In this document: positions 20,427-32,200 of the stretch, piece by piece
Layout of the letters: the number at the start of each line of letters is the position of its first letter
Numbering within the stretch: position 1 is the first letter of the stretch
Position numbers and translations under genes: made by a program
Assembly (NCBI GenBank): GCA_019155205.2
Contig: JAHNZQ020000010.1
Location: forward strand, 1,164,036 to 1,228,035
Length of the DNA stretch: 64,000 nt
DNA from: Gracilaria vermiculophylla
Lineage: Eukaryota; Rhodophyta; Florideophyceae; Gracilariales; Gracilariaceae
Reading direction: 5' to 3'
The notes under the pieces: model-generated
Databases searched by the model: none
What the model was told of the DNA's origin: nothing
What the model saw: only the letters and a program-made list of their open reading frames with translations

Positions 20427-21076
20427 ATGGATGACGGCACAAAGGAGACTGTCAATAAGCTTCCCCTTCTCAGCGTTCGCGCATCCCCTCGAGATAAAGA
20501 CGCGTGGACTGCGAGATTGAAGGAAGAGTTAACTGCTCTCATACAGGTATTTTACTGCTCATTCCATACTTCATTTATCTTCCGCACTTCAGCTAACCAC
20601 GCGGGTGTTTTATGTAGTACGTAAAAATTAATAAGGAACAGGATAAGGACTGGTTTCAGATCGAATGCAACAAAACAGGCACAAGGTGGACCGGAAAATG
20701 CTGGTACTACTATGAGCAAATACGCTACGAGTTTGACCTTGAATTTGAGATTCCTGTAACATATCCTGCTTCAGCTCCGGAGCTCAAACTTCCGCAGCTC
20801 GAAGGACTGACTTCAAAGATGTATCGCGGGGGAAAAATATGCCAAACCATTCATTTTCAACCTCTATGGTCTAGAAACGTTCCCCGCTTTGGTATTGCCC
20901 ACTCGCTTGCGTTATCGGTAGGTTTTCAAAACCCGTTTTTTTTGTTCGCTAGCCAACAGTCACTGACGAATCTATGTTTGTGTCGCATTGTCGTATTTTC
21001 GTAGCTGGGACCCTGGTTGGCGGCCGAGATCCCGGACATGGTCGGGAGAGGCGTAATTGACCGCTTCAAGAAATGA
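20427..21076 (+). CDS. UFC1: UFM1-conjugating enzyme (E2), three exons
   Basis: E2 of the UFMylation pathway, which takes UFM1 from UBA5 and passes it via UFL1 to targets such as ribosomal protein uL24 at the ER. The CDS is join(20427..20546,20618..20917,21005..21076), 163 residues (human 167). Exon 1 has [15 protein letters not shown]. Exon 2 has [38 protein letters not shown] and the active site YRGGKIC, with catalytic Cys115. Exon 3 gives [19 protein letters not shown]. Both introns are in phase 0 with GT-AG ends and short branch-point-like motifs (CTAAC at 20593-20597, CTGAC at 20963-20967). Every splice join lands on residues conserved in animals and plants, so the model is strong. Individual exons are too short to be caught as one ORF. 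Confidence 0.97.
20547..20617 (+). other. UFC1 intron 1
   Basis: 71 nt, donor GTATTT, acceptor ATGTAG, with a CTAAC branch-point candidate 20 nt before the acceptor. It interrupts between LIQ and YVK in phase 0. Confidence 0.95.
20918..21004 (+). other. UFC1 intron 2
   Basis: 87 nt, donor GTAGGT, acceptor TCGTAG, with a CTGAC branch-point candidate about 37 nt upstream of the acceptor. It separates ALS from LGPWLA in phase 0. Confidence 0.95.
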
Positions 21077-21432
21077 CCAAGTTAATGGATGCAGGTCAAG
21101 ACTCTTGTACGCCCAGAAATGGATAATGTACCTATTAATGGCACATAGTATGCAATCTATGCGGATATAGTTCTGCTTTGCATCTCTCGCATTCCTGAGT
21201 TCCGGCGGTGCTTTACTACTTTCGAACTTTAGGTATATTCCAAGTGGCTGATACGAAGCCGTCAATTTCCAAGAAAATTCCCTTCGACGTTAAGGTTTCT
21301 AAATCGCTTCGACGACATGAAATTTTTTCCTCGATTCGCACCTAACAAGAGCTGGATGACGATTGCTTCGGCTTCAATTGTATGAACATGGACATGCGTT
21401 GAGAGGTTTTTAAAGCCGAAACGATATACTTG
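21077..21432. other. Spacer between convergent UFC1 and an unknown gene
   Basis: 356 bp containing the two 3' ends. Nothing else was recognised. Confidence 0.5.
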
Positions 21433-22806
21433 TCAGTTACGTGTGTTGTTCCTCGGGAAGAAGTAGAAGTAGAGACTAGTTGTGGCTCGAACTATCTTCA
21501 GCAAAAACGCAACAGTGTTGTCTCCAAGTAATCTCAAAATCTCTGTTGTAAAGTCATTTCTGGTATTAAACTTCTCCTTGAGTATTACGGATTTTACGTA
21601 TCCAAAGTGAGACTCTGCAATGCCAATAGCGCGGTGATTTTCGTTGAATTCATCCAAAGCATTACGATAATGCATCTCTTGGGCGCGTTTGAGGACGGCA
21701 TTTGCATTCTTAAGTTTCTCAATTTGTCGAGAAAACTCCAGACGATCTTTTGCTAGTTTTCCTTTAAGGGTCATCAACATGATCTCTGACTTCCATAGTG
21801 ACTGCTGTAGAGAGAGGAGATCCGTCTCAGAAAGGGTATCTTCAGTGCAACATCTACATGAATTACGACAACCAGGGGCTGATTTCGAAGCAGCGTTAGA
21901 GTCGTATGATCTGACTTTTCTCACTCCTTGCAAACCTCTCATTCCGGGGTCAACTAGAGGTCGTTTTCCAGCTTCCCGAAAGTTAGAACCCTGTTTCTCT
22001 TTCCCCATACCTTGAAAGAAGGCAGTGAATTTGTTGCCATTTTGTACTCCCTTTCCAATACTTAATAATCCGCCCCGACTCATTGCCTGGATAGATTGAA
22101 ATTTTCGTGACGCAAAGCTTTCGATGCCTTTGCTTCGCAATGTCTTTGTTGTTTTATGAGTCCCCATGGCTGCACAATCCTCTTGGACATCTGGGAGTAC
22201 TACAGGGACGGGTGGTGCGTGAGTGTTATTGGGCTTGGGAACTAAATTTTCGCGTTCAGTGCGCTCAGCGATAAGCGGGCCGGCAAGCTGCAACTCTTTA
22301 AATGTTGGCGGAAGTCCTGCGCACTCAAAGCCTATCACTTCGTCGTCTCTTGTTCTCTTTCGAACCCTTGATTTTAGCTCCTTTATAACAAGCTGAATAT
22401 TACGTTTCCTTTCTGACTCGGAACTGTCCCGTTCGAAAAGCCGACGGGCACGTAAGGAGTGTTCATTTGATTCCCATTTTTCAGCGGAAGAGCTTCTGTT
22501 CTGCTCTTCAGAGCTTTTCGAAGCAGTTCCGATCCTAGAAATACCGAGGCTAGCAGTACCTTGCGGATTTTCTCTCAGATTTACTCTGCCCAGGATGTCA
22601 CGACCATGTTCTCCAGACGGTTGTGGAGGAGGTTTCTGAAACGGATAACGTCTGTCCCACTTTCCTTGCAATGATTCTTTTGGGTTTTGTCTTTCTGAAG
22701 GGACGCAACTCTTTCGGTTCCATCTTCTAGAGTTTCCAAAATTGAAACTGTCTTTTTCATTTCCAAAGCTTCGTGGAATGGGCCCCATTTTCGTGCTGAT
22801 TCCCAA
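21433..22806 (-). CDS. Unknown basic protein with C-terminal coiled coil
   Basis: I do not recognise this 457-residue protein. Residues 1-150 are polar and rich in Ser, Arg, Asn, Gly and Pro, probably disordered, with basic clusters that could act as nuclear signals (KELKSRVRKRTR at about 143-154). A less biased stretch FECAGLPPTFKELQLAGPLI follows. Residues about 310-315 hold a Cys cluster (CRNSCRCC). Residues about 325-400 form a predicted coiled coil (LSETDLLSLQQSLWKSEIML onward), ending in an aromatic, basic tail. The uninterrupted length and codon-like composition on a moderate-GC background support a real gene. The start is uncertain, because an upstream exon or the internal Met at residue 7 is possible. 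It lies tandem to and downstream of midasin. Confidence 0.65.
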   Translation of the reverse strand: MGISTKMGPIPRSFGNEKDSFNFGNSRRWNRKSCVPSERQNPKESLQGKWDRRYPFQKPPPQPSGEHGRDILGRVNLRENPQGTASLGISRIGTASKSSEEQNRSSSAEKWESNEHSLRARRLFERDSSESERKRNIQLVIKELKSRVRKRTRDDEVIGFECAGLPPTFKELQLAGPLIAERTERENLVPKPNNTHAPPVPVVLPDVQEDCAAMGTHKTTKTLRSKGIESFASRKFQSIQAMSRGGLLSIGKGVQNGNKFTAFFQGMGKEKQGSNFREAGKRPLVDPGMRGLQGVRKVRSYDSNAASKSAPGCRNSCRCCTEDTLSETDLLSLQQSLWKSEIMLMTLKGKLAKDRLEFSRQIEKLKNANAVLKRAQEMHYRNALDEFNENHRAIGIAESHFGYVKSVILKEKFNTRNDFTTEILRLLGDNTVAFLLKIVRATTSLYFYFFPRNNTRN

Positions 22807-23265
22807 GATGATAATATCTCAAACTCTTTTGATGCCAGTAGAAACAGGCAATTTGCTTTTGTACACCTCTGAAGTCCTTTCGAGTCAATTTTTGCTTCAA
22901 CAATCGCAGTCGCTGTTAAATATGGGGTCTGAGTCAGTCTGTTTGAGTCAAAGCAACACCCAGGACTACTTTGTCCTGCTACCTGCTACAGAGCCTAAGT
23001 TATCGGTAGGGCGAGAGACGACAAATAAGCATATTCCGATCTCGTTTTGGTTCTCCTGAGACTAGTTTCCCGAAAAGGGCACACTCTATGTTGAAATGAA
23101 TTGTCAGCTTCCTGACTACAGCAGCCTGCAAAACCTGGGTGGAAATAAAGCCGATGTTCAACTTTGTTCTGGTATTCATCACGCATGACTGTAGCACACA
23201 TGGCGGAAACAAGTAGCTTTACTATTCAGAGAAAAAGTGCAGGAACGATTATGGATACAGTCTCT
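22807..23265. other. Spacer between midasin stop and the unknown gene start
   Basis: 459 bp between two minus-strand genes, expected to hold the midasin 3' UTR and the downstream gene's promoter. No motif or RNA was recognised. Confidence 0.45.
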
Positions 23266-26200
23266 CTAGACATGGTTGGTAGCTTCAATCCACTGACGAA
23301 GGGCATCGGCCAAAATGCCTGGAAGTGACCTCATATCCTGGACAACTGCGTAAAAATCAATCGGGAAATCGTACATGTAAGGCTTAACCGACATCTTCCC
23401 ATTCGTTTCATACTCGACCCTTTGAACGTTGAAAATACTGTTCTCCTCTTGTGCTGCCCGATCCAGAACAAAGAAAGCAACAAGAATGTTAGATTCCTTA
23501 AGTTTTCTCAATTGTCTTCTTACTTCTTCTCTGTCGCTTAGCCGTCCATCCGAAATTATGAAAGCGAGAGAAAGATTTTCAAGTGCACTTTCACTGAGCG
23601 CCAGTCCCATTTGTGAGTGTACGAAGCTTAACAAGTTGACGATGTTAGTTTCAGACTGTGAGAAAGTGAAATGCTGTAGCAGCCTTGCTCCAGATTCAGA
23701 GGTAATAGGTAAAGGCTCGTCAAAACGTCGAATCAGCTTGGCGTTCGAACCAAAGCTAGCCACGGCTATCCTTCCAACTTCAAGTTTCGCCAATGCACTC
23801 AACACGAGAGCAAGAGACTCTGTTGCCATAGCTCCAGCCTCTGATTCAACCATAGATGCGGAATCATCTATAGCTACCAGTACATCGTAAGACCTTTTGT
23901 CCGGCTTCACCCGACGAAGCCATATTCGATCTCTGCGGAAGTCAGATGCAACGTATTCGATTACTTTCCTCATGTTTAAACGTTTTCCAGTTCGATATCC
24001 TCCTGCCATACGAGAGGCTTGTGTAGGTTCCAAGACCAAACGCAACTGTTCGCATAAGGTGGCTGCTTGAGAAGCGACTTTGGATTCTAATGCATGCCAG
24101 AGCTCTTTAGCCTCGATACTGGTTAAAGTTTCCATTCTCCATTTTACTCTTTCGCCGGTGGCTTTCATAATGTCTTCTTCATTCAGTCGATCCAGAAAGT
24201 CCGGTTTCTCATGTGTTTCGTCTCCATGTATTTGTTTCGAAGAAGTAACCATACTGGAGTCATATTCTCCATCAACGGCAGCCCTAGCGGGGTGGAGTTT
24301 CAGTTCGTCCTCTTGAGATAGATTCTGACGGCCTTGGTCTGAATCTTGGGACATCAGAGATTTGTCATGATGCGATAAATTATCTTGCTCTTTTCTTGAT
24401 ACAACATGTTCCATCCTTGATGTTGTCTCTGTTTCTTGGCCTTCAACATTTTCATTGCTCAAATCTGCAACTTCTTCTTCTGGTAAAGGATGCTGCTGTT
24501 CCTCACATGCTGCACCTAAAGCATATTGATGGTTTTCATTTGGAGCATCAGTTGTTTCAAATTCCCACGTGTCCCCACCTGTTTCTCGTTCAGTTTGTTT
24601 TGAAATGTGCTCATTCTCGTCTCGCAATGCTTTGAGATATTTATCCCATTCCGTTATAAGATCTTCAGGGTCTGAGATCCGTAGAGGATTGGTGTCCAGA
24701 GATGTGGATCCTTTCTTTTGCTTCTCGATTTGCTCTGAAGAGGATTCTAAGCGTTCACCAGCGCCGTTCTGCGTGTTGCCTTGTTGACCAGATTCAGACT
24801 GAAGATCGTGACGAGGTTTGCTGGACGTTTCATTATGTTCCGGTTTCACATTATTCGTGGTGTTCTCGAAACCGAACGTGCCTTGACCTTGATGTGCAAA
24901 CGCCTCAGTATTATCGTCAATAACGTTGTCCGCTTGTCGAGTTGTTGATAATCCTGGAAGCATGTTTCTCTCACGGGATTCGTTTCCAGAAGCTTGACGT
25001 TTCTCGTTGAAATCTGTTTCATTGGAAATATCACCACCCTGTTCCGGATCTGAATCAATGTCGATGCCTTTGTCCCGAGAGTGAGTAGGCGGAGAGGATT
25101 TCGATTTTGGCTCCTCGGCAGTAGTTCCTGTCGGATCTGGGGAAAGATTCTCATCTACAGAATCATTTTGATCTGAAAGATTGATATTGCCTTCTTCTTC
25201 AAGATTAGGGAGTCCACAATCCAGAGGGAGATCCTCCAAATGGTCCTTATCCGTTTGTTCGTGTTCACAATCTTCAGGTTCATCTTTTACGCCAACCATA
25301 GGACAATCACCTGAGTCCATATCACTGACATCCTGATCATCATCTTCTCGCATTTTGGGATTTTCTTGACTTTGGGTCACATCCATTCCTGGAACATCAG
25401 TATTAGTATCATCTTCTGGAGTCCCTTCACGATTCTTTTCCCCCACTTCTTGTGGCTGTCCAGAATCATGGTCTGGGTTATTATTTTCGAGGTCCCGTGA
25501 TTCTTCCTGAAACTCATCCTCCTTGCTTTTAGGTGTTCCTTTATCCACGATATCAGGATCTTTGGATTTTTCTGACTTATCATGAGAATCTTCCTTGGTT
25601 TCATCATCGACCATTGAAGAATTCACTGACAATTCTTCTTCATTTCTATTTTCTTCCTGCGTGTTGTTTAATTCACGCTCCTCATTTCTATCACCAGCAG
25701 CCCATTCACCCTGAAGACCATTCGCCTCCGTTTTGCTGTCTTTTATATCCTGTTTCGAATCAAATTCAGTTTCATGTTCATCATTCTGATCGTGATCCGA
25801 ATCCCATAACTTTTCATTCAGTTTGTTCACCCCTTCTTCGTGGTCTTGACCCATTTGCTTTTCTGCATCAACGTCACCTTCTTCGTCATACTCCTCTGTG
25901 TTCTCAACGTCTTGAAGATCACCCTGGAAATCATTTGTCATTTCAAACCCATCTTCAGTTTCGTTGTTGCCCTTCATATCTTGCGGCTCTCGAACTCCGT
26001 CATCTCGGAGTCCCAGAAGCTGCTCCTCATCCTCAATTTCCTCGCTTACATCTTGCGCACCACTCAGGTCACCATCACCAACATCTCCAAACCCTGTTCC
26101 GTTCTTCAGTTCAGTTTCCGCGATACCCTCAGTTTCTTCTTCAGGTGCAGGGCGGCAAAATCCATCCTTACAAATACCAATGAACACAGAAGTCAGTGTT

Positions 26201-29200
26201 CGCAAGAGAGCAAGGTTTTGATGGTGTTGAAATTTCGCCCTCTCGATAGTGGGGAGCAACATGTAGTTGAGGTACTCCTTTAGTATAAGTCCCACAGCTT
26301 TATGCATTCCAATCAATTGTGTGGCCTCCGACACAGAGAGAACACACCGCATCGGCAAAAGCGTCTTCAACGCTTCAGTATTTGTTTCAAAAGCACTTCT
26401 TACCTGTGTAAGAAGAAGAAGAGAACTTATGTTGGCTATTCGGTGATGCGTTCGCCTGATGACGCCATGTGGAAACAGTTCCGTTACATCAGCGTGCAGC
26501 AATGGCGTTTCCCCGACCTTAGTCTGTTCTGCGTGATCCGTTCTTCCATTCCATTCCATAACTTTCTGAGAGCTAATTAACATAATCTCCACGAGCTTAT
26601 CAGAACTTGATGAAAATGAATTGCGTACCGATTCGTGACTCCTCCTTGGAGAGGAGAATGAAAGAGATTCCTCCACATCCTCGTACTCATTATCTTCGAG
26701 TAAAGAAAGCATAGGGGACAAAAGATCAGTAACGATATTTTTCTTAGAGATACTTTGAGCTCGTGATATTCCATGCTGTAAAGATTTGACAACGCGAAAA
26801 ATGTAGGTACGTATCGAATCACACCACTTCTCATAACGTCCGTCAAAATATTTCAACTCCTGGTATCGGTCTTCATCGAGATCCATCAGCCCCACTGCTT
26901 TCGGTTCGTCTTCAATCACATCACAACATGCATTCAGAACAGTTTCTAGCTCTTGCAATGAATCCTTTCCAGACTCTCCGTATATAGCGAGCAGCTTATC
27001 CAGGGCCCTGTCTCTCTGAACGGCATTGATGGAACTTGAAATACAACTCTGAGCTTCTTTCATAACATGAGATACTTGTCGTAATGTTGCTTTGGCTTTT
27101 CGCAAACGTAATAGGAGAGCACGAAAGTGTGTAAATAAGGCCAAGCTTTCCCATTCCTGAACCCGAATCTCTTCATCAGTATTGAGAAAAGAGTCTGCTA
27201 TCTTTGAAAAGTGAATAGCGACAGATGAACATCGATTTAGCTCTTTTCGTTCAATCGCAGCTTTTTCCAGTAGATCTCGACAATAAGCTCGAATTCGACT
27301 TGCTTCCTCTGAAGTGATGTCATTATTTCTGGTGCTTGAGTCAGATACACTACGCAAAGTTTGATACTGATGGATCCCCGAGAAATACAAACGATTTGCT
27401 TCCCTGTTGTAAGACTCACATGAACTAGGGTCCCCACATGAAAGCCAATCCGTAACGAAATTGACATGAGGTTTTTCAAAGGGTGACAATCCAGCCTTGG
27501 AGAGTCCTTTCAGCAAATCGACTAGAGCTCTCCTCTTCGGTTGAATATCAGTTCCGGATTTCAATTCCCTCAGCTTTTTGAGTCGTGACCGTATCACATT
27601 TCTGAGAGTAGGGGCAAATTTGGATTCAACATCAGGCTTAGCTTGACTGGAAACCAGAATTTCACGGCCGTAAGAGACAATTCTGTATCTGAGAGTATCG
27701 ATTCTGGTCAGGAACTTTGCCTGAACCGGTAGTGGGATTAGAAGGGCATGCTTTGACTTAGTTGCAATGTTGTCCATTTGAACATTTCTTCCAGATGTCT
27801 TCAACACAGCTAAGTAATCCTGCATAGGAGACATACTGGGGTTTTCGTTCTGCACATCACTAAACATATCAGGATCGGCAAACCCAAGTGCTGCTGTGTA
27901 ATCTGTCATGTGCTTGTAGAAAGGTACCCGAAGTATCGTATCCACCTTCAGGCACAGCTTATGGATTCGTCGGCGTGTTTTCTCGGATAAAGCCTTAAGT
28001 CGGAAATAGTCCAGATTCTTGTCGATCCCCTTCGACATTTCAACTGCTGAGCCTAGTTCTTCCCGAGGATTGTATGAAACAATGCGTGCAAACTCTTTCA
28101 ATTCTTGAAGAATGGTTTCATACTGCTGAAATAGTTGCTTTTCTAAGTGATTCCCGAAAATCGCGTATAAACGACATATGCCTTGTAAACTTCTTCCAAG
28201 AAGTTTGGCGAGATCCGAACGGGCGTCATCAATAGACAACAAGTGATAAGAAATCGATTGAATAATTTCCAAGCGCCGTCGGAATTCTCCACATGGTGAA
28301 CTTCTCAGAAATTGATCAATTGTAGAAAGAAGAGTCTTTGATTGATCATCTTCAGGCTTCTCAATCGATAAAAATTCTTCAATCACAGCATCATAGATAA
28401 AGAATGTCCACTTGTTAGCCTGCGCTTCAAAATTTCCCTTCCGGGCGGCCAAAAGCAGTGGCCATGAATCCATTTCAATTCTTCTCCAAAGAGAAACAAG
28501 TTTAGATACCGCGACCAACTCAGCGCTTAGTTTGGTTTCGCGAGATGCAAACAACCTATTCCACTCGTCTGCTTTTCTAAGTACGTTCTCCAGCCCGATA
28601 ACGACGACCGAGAGAGGAGTTGAACTGTGAGTGACTCTCGCTATTCCGTCAATGGCTAGCACTATCCCGTCTAGTACCGGGTGATTCCCATTTTCTTTTA
28701 ACGATGTACGTTGAATCTTTTCGATACATGCCTTGAGGTTAAGCAAGGCTCTTGAAGCGTTCTGAACCTCTTGAATATTAGAATCTTTGTAGAAATTATA
28801 CTGAGAATTTCGATTCGAGCCAGGGTCGTCCTTCCGAAGGCAAGATTGCCCTCCACCAAGACTTTGAGTCACTGAATATGAGCACAATAACCCCCATGCC
28901 CCATTCACGACATTATTGCCGAGAGCGAGGCTTATCTCTTCGGGAATCAAGACAGAAAGGTTCGAGGCAAAAGAAAGCAAAGTTTCTGCTCGTGGTTGCA
29001 CCGATGGTCTTCGTTGTAACAGACCGGTGTATTCTTTACCGGGAAATACCGATTGATGCAAGTTCCAAAAGTCAGACGAACTGATTTCGAGCAAATCTTC
29101 TCTCGAGTGAATTCTTGGATCATCGTCCGTTACCTTTTCTAAGTCGTTGTCGTCTTTTTCACTTTGTGAACCAATTAGCTGGTCTTCAACTTCATCACTT

Positions 29201-32200
29201 ATTGGATTAAAGGTTGAGATAAAATCCTCCAATTCTTGCTCTTCTGACACTTCAACAACTGACATAGTCTCCAGTTCATTTCGTTGCGAAGCCTGGCGAA
29301 TTATGTGCAATGAATCTTTTCTCCTAGCCTCTGTTTCGCTCCGCATCACGGAAGCTTTCCATACTTTCACAATGCGAGAGAAAAACTCAGAAATAGGCGT
29401 AAGTGCCGAGTTATCGGTAAAAGAGTCGTTCTCCAGGAGAAATTTGGCGGTTATCATCAATGCACGACCGCTCGAAGCAATTCCTGCGCACTGTGAAAGG
29501 GCTTTTGGAAGATCAATGGCATTCTTAAAGGAAGAACGAGGTATCAAACACAGATCAGACAACACGTGCATCGTTCTGGATGGCGCCAGATTTTCGCACA
29601 GCTCATTGACTTGAGCGGCATGCAAGAGCAGTCTCAAGCCATGCTTGATCTCCTCAATTCCAAGCCGTAGTCTTAAAGAAAGATCTCTGTAGTTAAAAAG
29701 GCTCCCATGAAAAGCTAAATTTGCTCCCATTGTCTTGCATATGTACATTAAATGTGAGGCTTCGGGCACCAATCGCGACAAATGCGATCGCTTGCATACT
29801 TTTGCCCGGTGTATAAATCCACTTGTCTTGATGCTCTCAACTATGTTTGATTTCACCCCTCGAACCAGACACACGTAAGATTCAAAACTAGCCTCATCGG
29901 GGTTTCTATAGACGTAGCACGAAGAGCACGTCTTCAAGTTATCCTCCTCTTCTTGCAGTCTGTTGCAGAAAGCCTTTGCAGGTATGGAACTCGAGAATTC
30001 ATCTCCGCCTAGGCGATTTTCTTGTATGCGTCTATACGCCGTTCTTCGGGCTTCTAGTCTCGTTTTTGTTTTCAAGGATAGCAAGGCTCTCTTCTCGGCG
30101 TACTCTGAAGGGTCAATGTTGTTGGTATTCTGAAAGATATTGAGGTATGCATCAAGTCGCAAAACGCCGATTGCAAGCCAGGCAGTTCCTTTAAAGCGTA
30201 AGTCTTCTTCTTCTTTTTCTTCTGTTTCTGGGGCTGATAAGCACTTTGCAGCGGTGCTCAGGCTTTGCAAAACCGGGTTCTTGTCTTCGACTTTGCTTTC
30301 CACACAGCGATGTTTGTCATTGCAGCAATTGTGACGTAAAGTGATATCATGGGCTTCTTCTTCCCCGTAAATGCGCTTCGCAAGTTGTTCAACAATTTCT
30401 TTTCCTTCTGATTTTGAATTTAAGAGACGCAGTACAGACCTAGTAGCAAGAAGTAGAACTCTGAGTGAGACAGCACCAACAGCATTGCACAGGCTTGAAT
30501 GAAGTGCGAATACCCCGGATGTTACGGCTGCTTGGTAATATACAGCTCCAAGGTTCCAAAATATGTATCTTTGTGGATGTCGCAGAAAATCAATAGTGGC
30601 TTTCAAAGGATCCGGGTCTACTATATTCTCCGTTGAATCTCCAGCAACCCTCGGCTGATCACTATCGTTCATTTCTCGCAGCAAGGCTAGAAGGAGCGTA
30701 TCTTGCTCAGTACTGTCAACGTTTTTTCCTGAAACAACATTGTCAAAATCTATCTCAGGTGAATTCAAGGACCACGTGAACCGCTTGATAGCCACAAGTG
30801 TCTCCGAATTAAAGAAATGAAAGCATCGAACTATGCTCCAGAGAGACTCAATAGCGGTGTTCGATGAAATGACATATCCTGGAGTCAATCGTTGGGGACT
30901 TTCCAAAACTGAAACTAGACAACTTTGCATAGAGTCAAGGGCCGTAAGACGCACAACACTAAGAAAACACGACAATGCCTGATTCCAAACCAATGTTTCA
31001 TTGGAATCATGCCTCTGGTCTATACAGTCCGTTACAGATGCCATCTTGTTTGTGATCTCAAGATTTCCTTCGCTTAAACTGGAACTTAATGTTGAAATTG
31101 CCCTAACGATCATGTCCACATTCGCTGGTGAAAGATCCCGGGTCATACGAAGCTCAAGAACGTCCCACAACCGTTTCTCTACCAGTTGTGCTGGAAGGGA
31201 CCTTGGCATTAACGATAGTTTTGGTGTGAAAGTAAGCCATTTCACAGAAGCTTCCAGATTCTGCATTCGAGGGATCAATTTTCTAAGGACATTGAACCCC
31301 AGTAAGTCCCCGTCTGTAACCATGACAAGTTTCTCTCCAACGCGGGCTACATTCTGAAGCAGAGCCCAAAGACATGCAGTCTTTACTTCGTCCTTCATCA
31401 TGACTTCACATGCATTGCAAAGAACATCATAGATTTCAAAGACTTCAGACTCAAACGGATGTTCCCAACCATCAGTCCCTGATAATATTCGACGAAAGGA
31501 TTCAAGGTTGTTTGCCGCAGAGTTCAAGAGTTCAAAACACATCACATCAAAATCCATATTTGCTTCATTCCTTGTTTCGGTTGAAATGAGCAGCTGCCAT
31601 TTAAGCCGTGCTTGGGCAAGTACACTTTTTGGTCTCGACAACGATATTGCGCTTTTCCAAACTACTTTAAATCGATTAAACGCCAAAATCTGTCCTCTAA
31701 AAAGTGAAGCTCTCTGCCAAAGCTTTCTCAATGGCGATAAGTCATTTCCACGCAAAGTCAAATCAGTCGGTAATCGGTCCATCGCATAAAAAGGATCAAT
31801 GGAACAGGGAAATGACCATGTCTCCTCGTCTGGAAACAAAATTCTTTGAAGCTCGTTCCCATCAGTTTCAGATACGTTTTCATGAGTGGGATCTGCTATG
31901 AAACAGATATCAGCCTTTGTCTTATTCATGTATCGCACTCTTAAAAACATATCATTTGGACTTGAAGATGCCAGCAAAATTGCTTGAATAAAAGATGAGA
32001 ATAGTTCCTTCTCGTACAACTGCGTTAAATTCAAAGCCTTCGTGGCATGTCCTTCGAAAGGATGCGTGATTTCATTGAGAATAGATCCCACTGACGGAAG
32101 TATGATCCTTGATGCAGCTTCTATTTCTGTCTCCCTTTCTAGAGTCATCAAATCGAGATTACCGAGGTCTATGTCAAGACAAGCTAGTTCAGGATAAAGG

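Noticed and set aside
24260..26130. Plus-strand ORFs opposite the midasin acidic tail
   Set aside because: They are antisense shadows of the Asp/Glu-rich midasin region.
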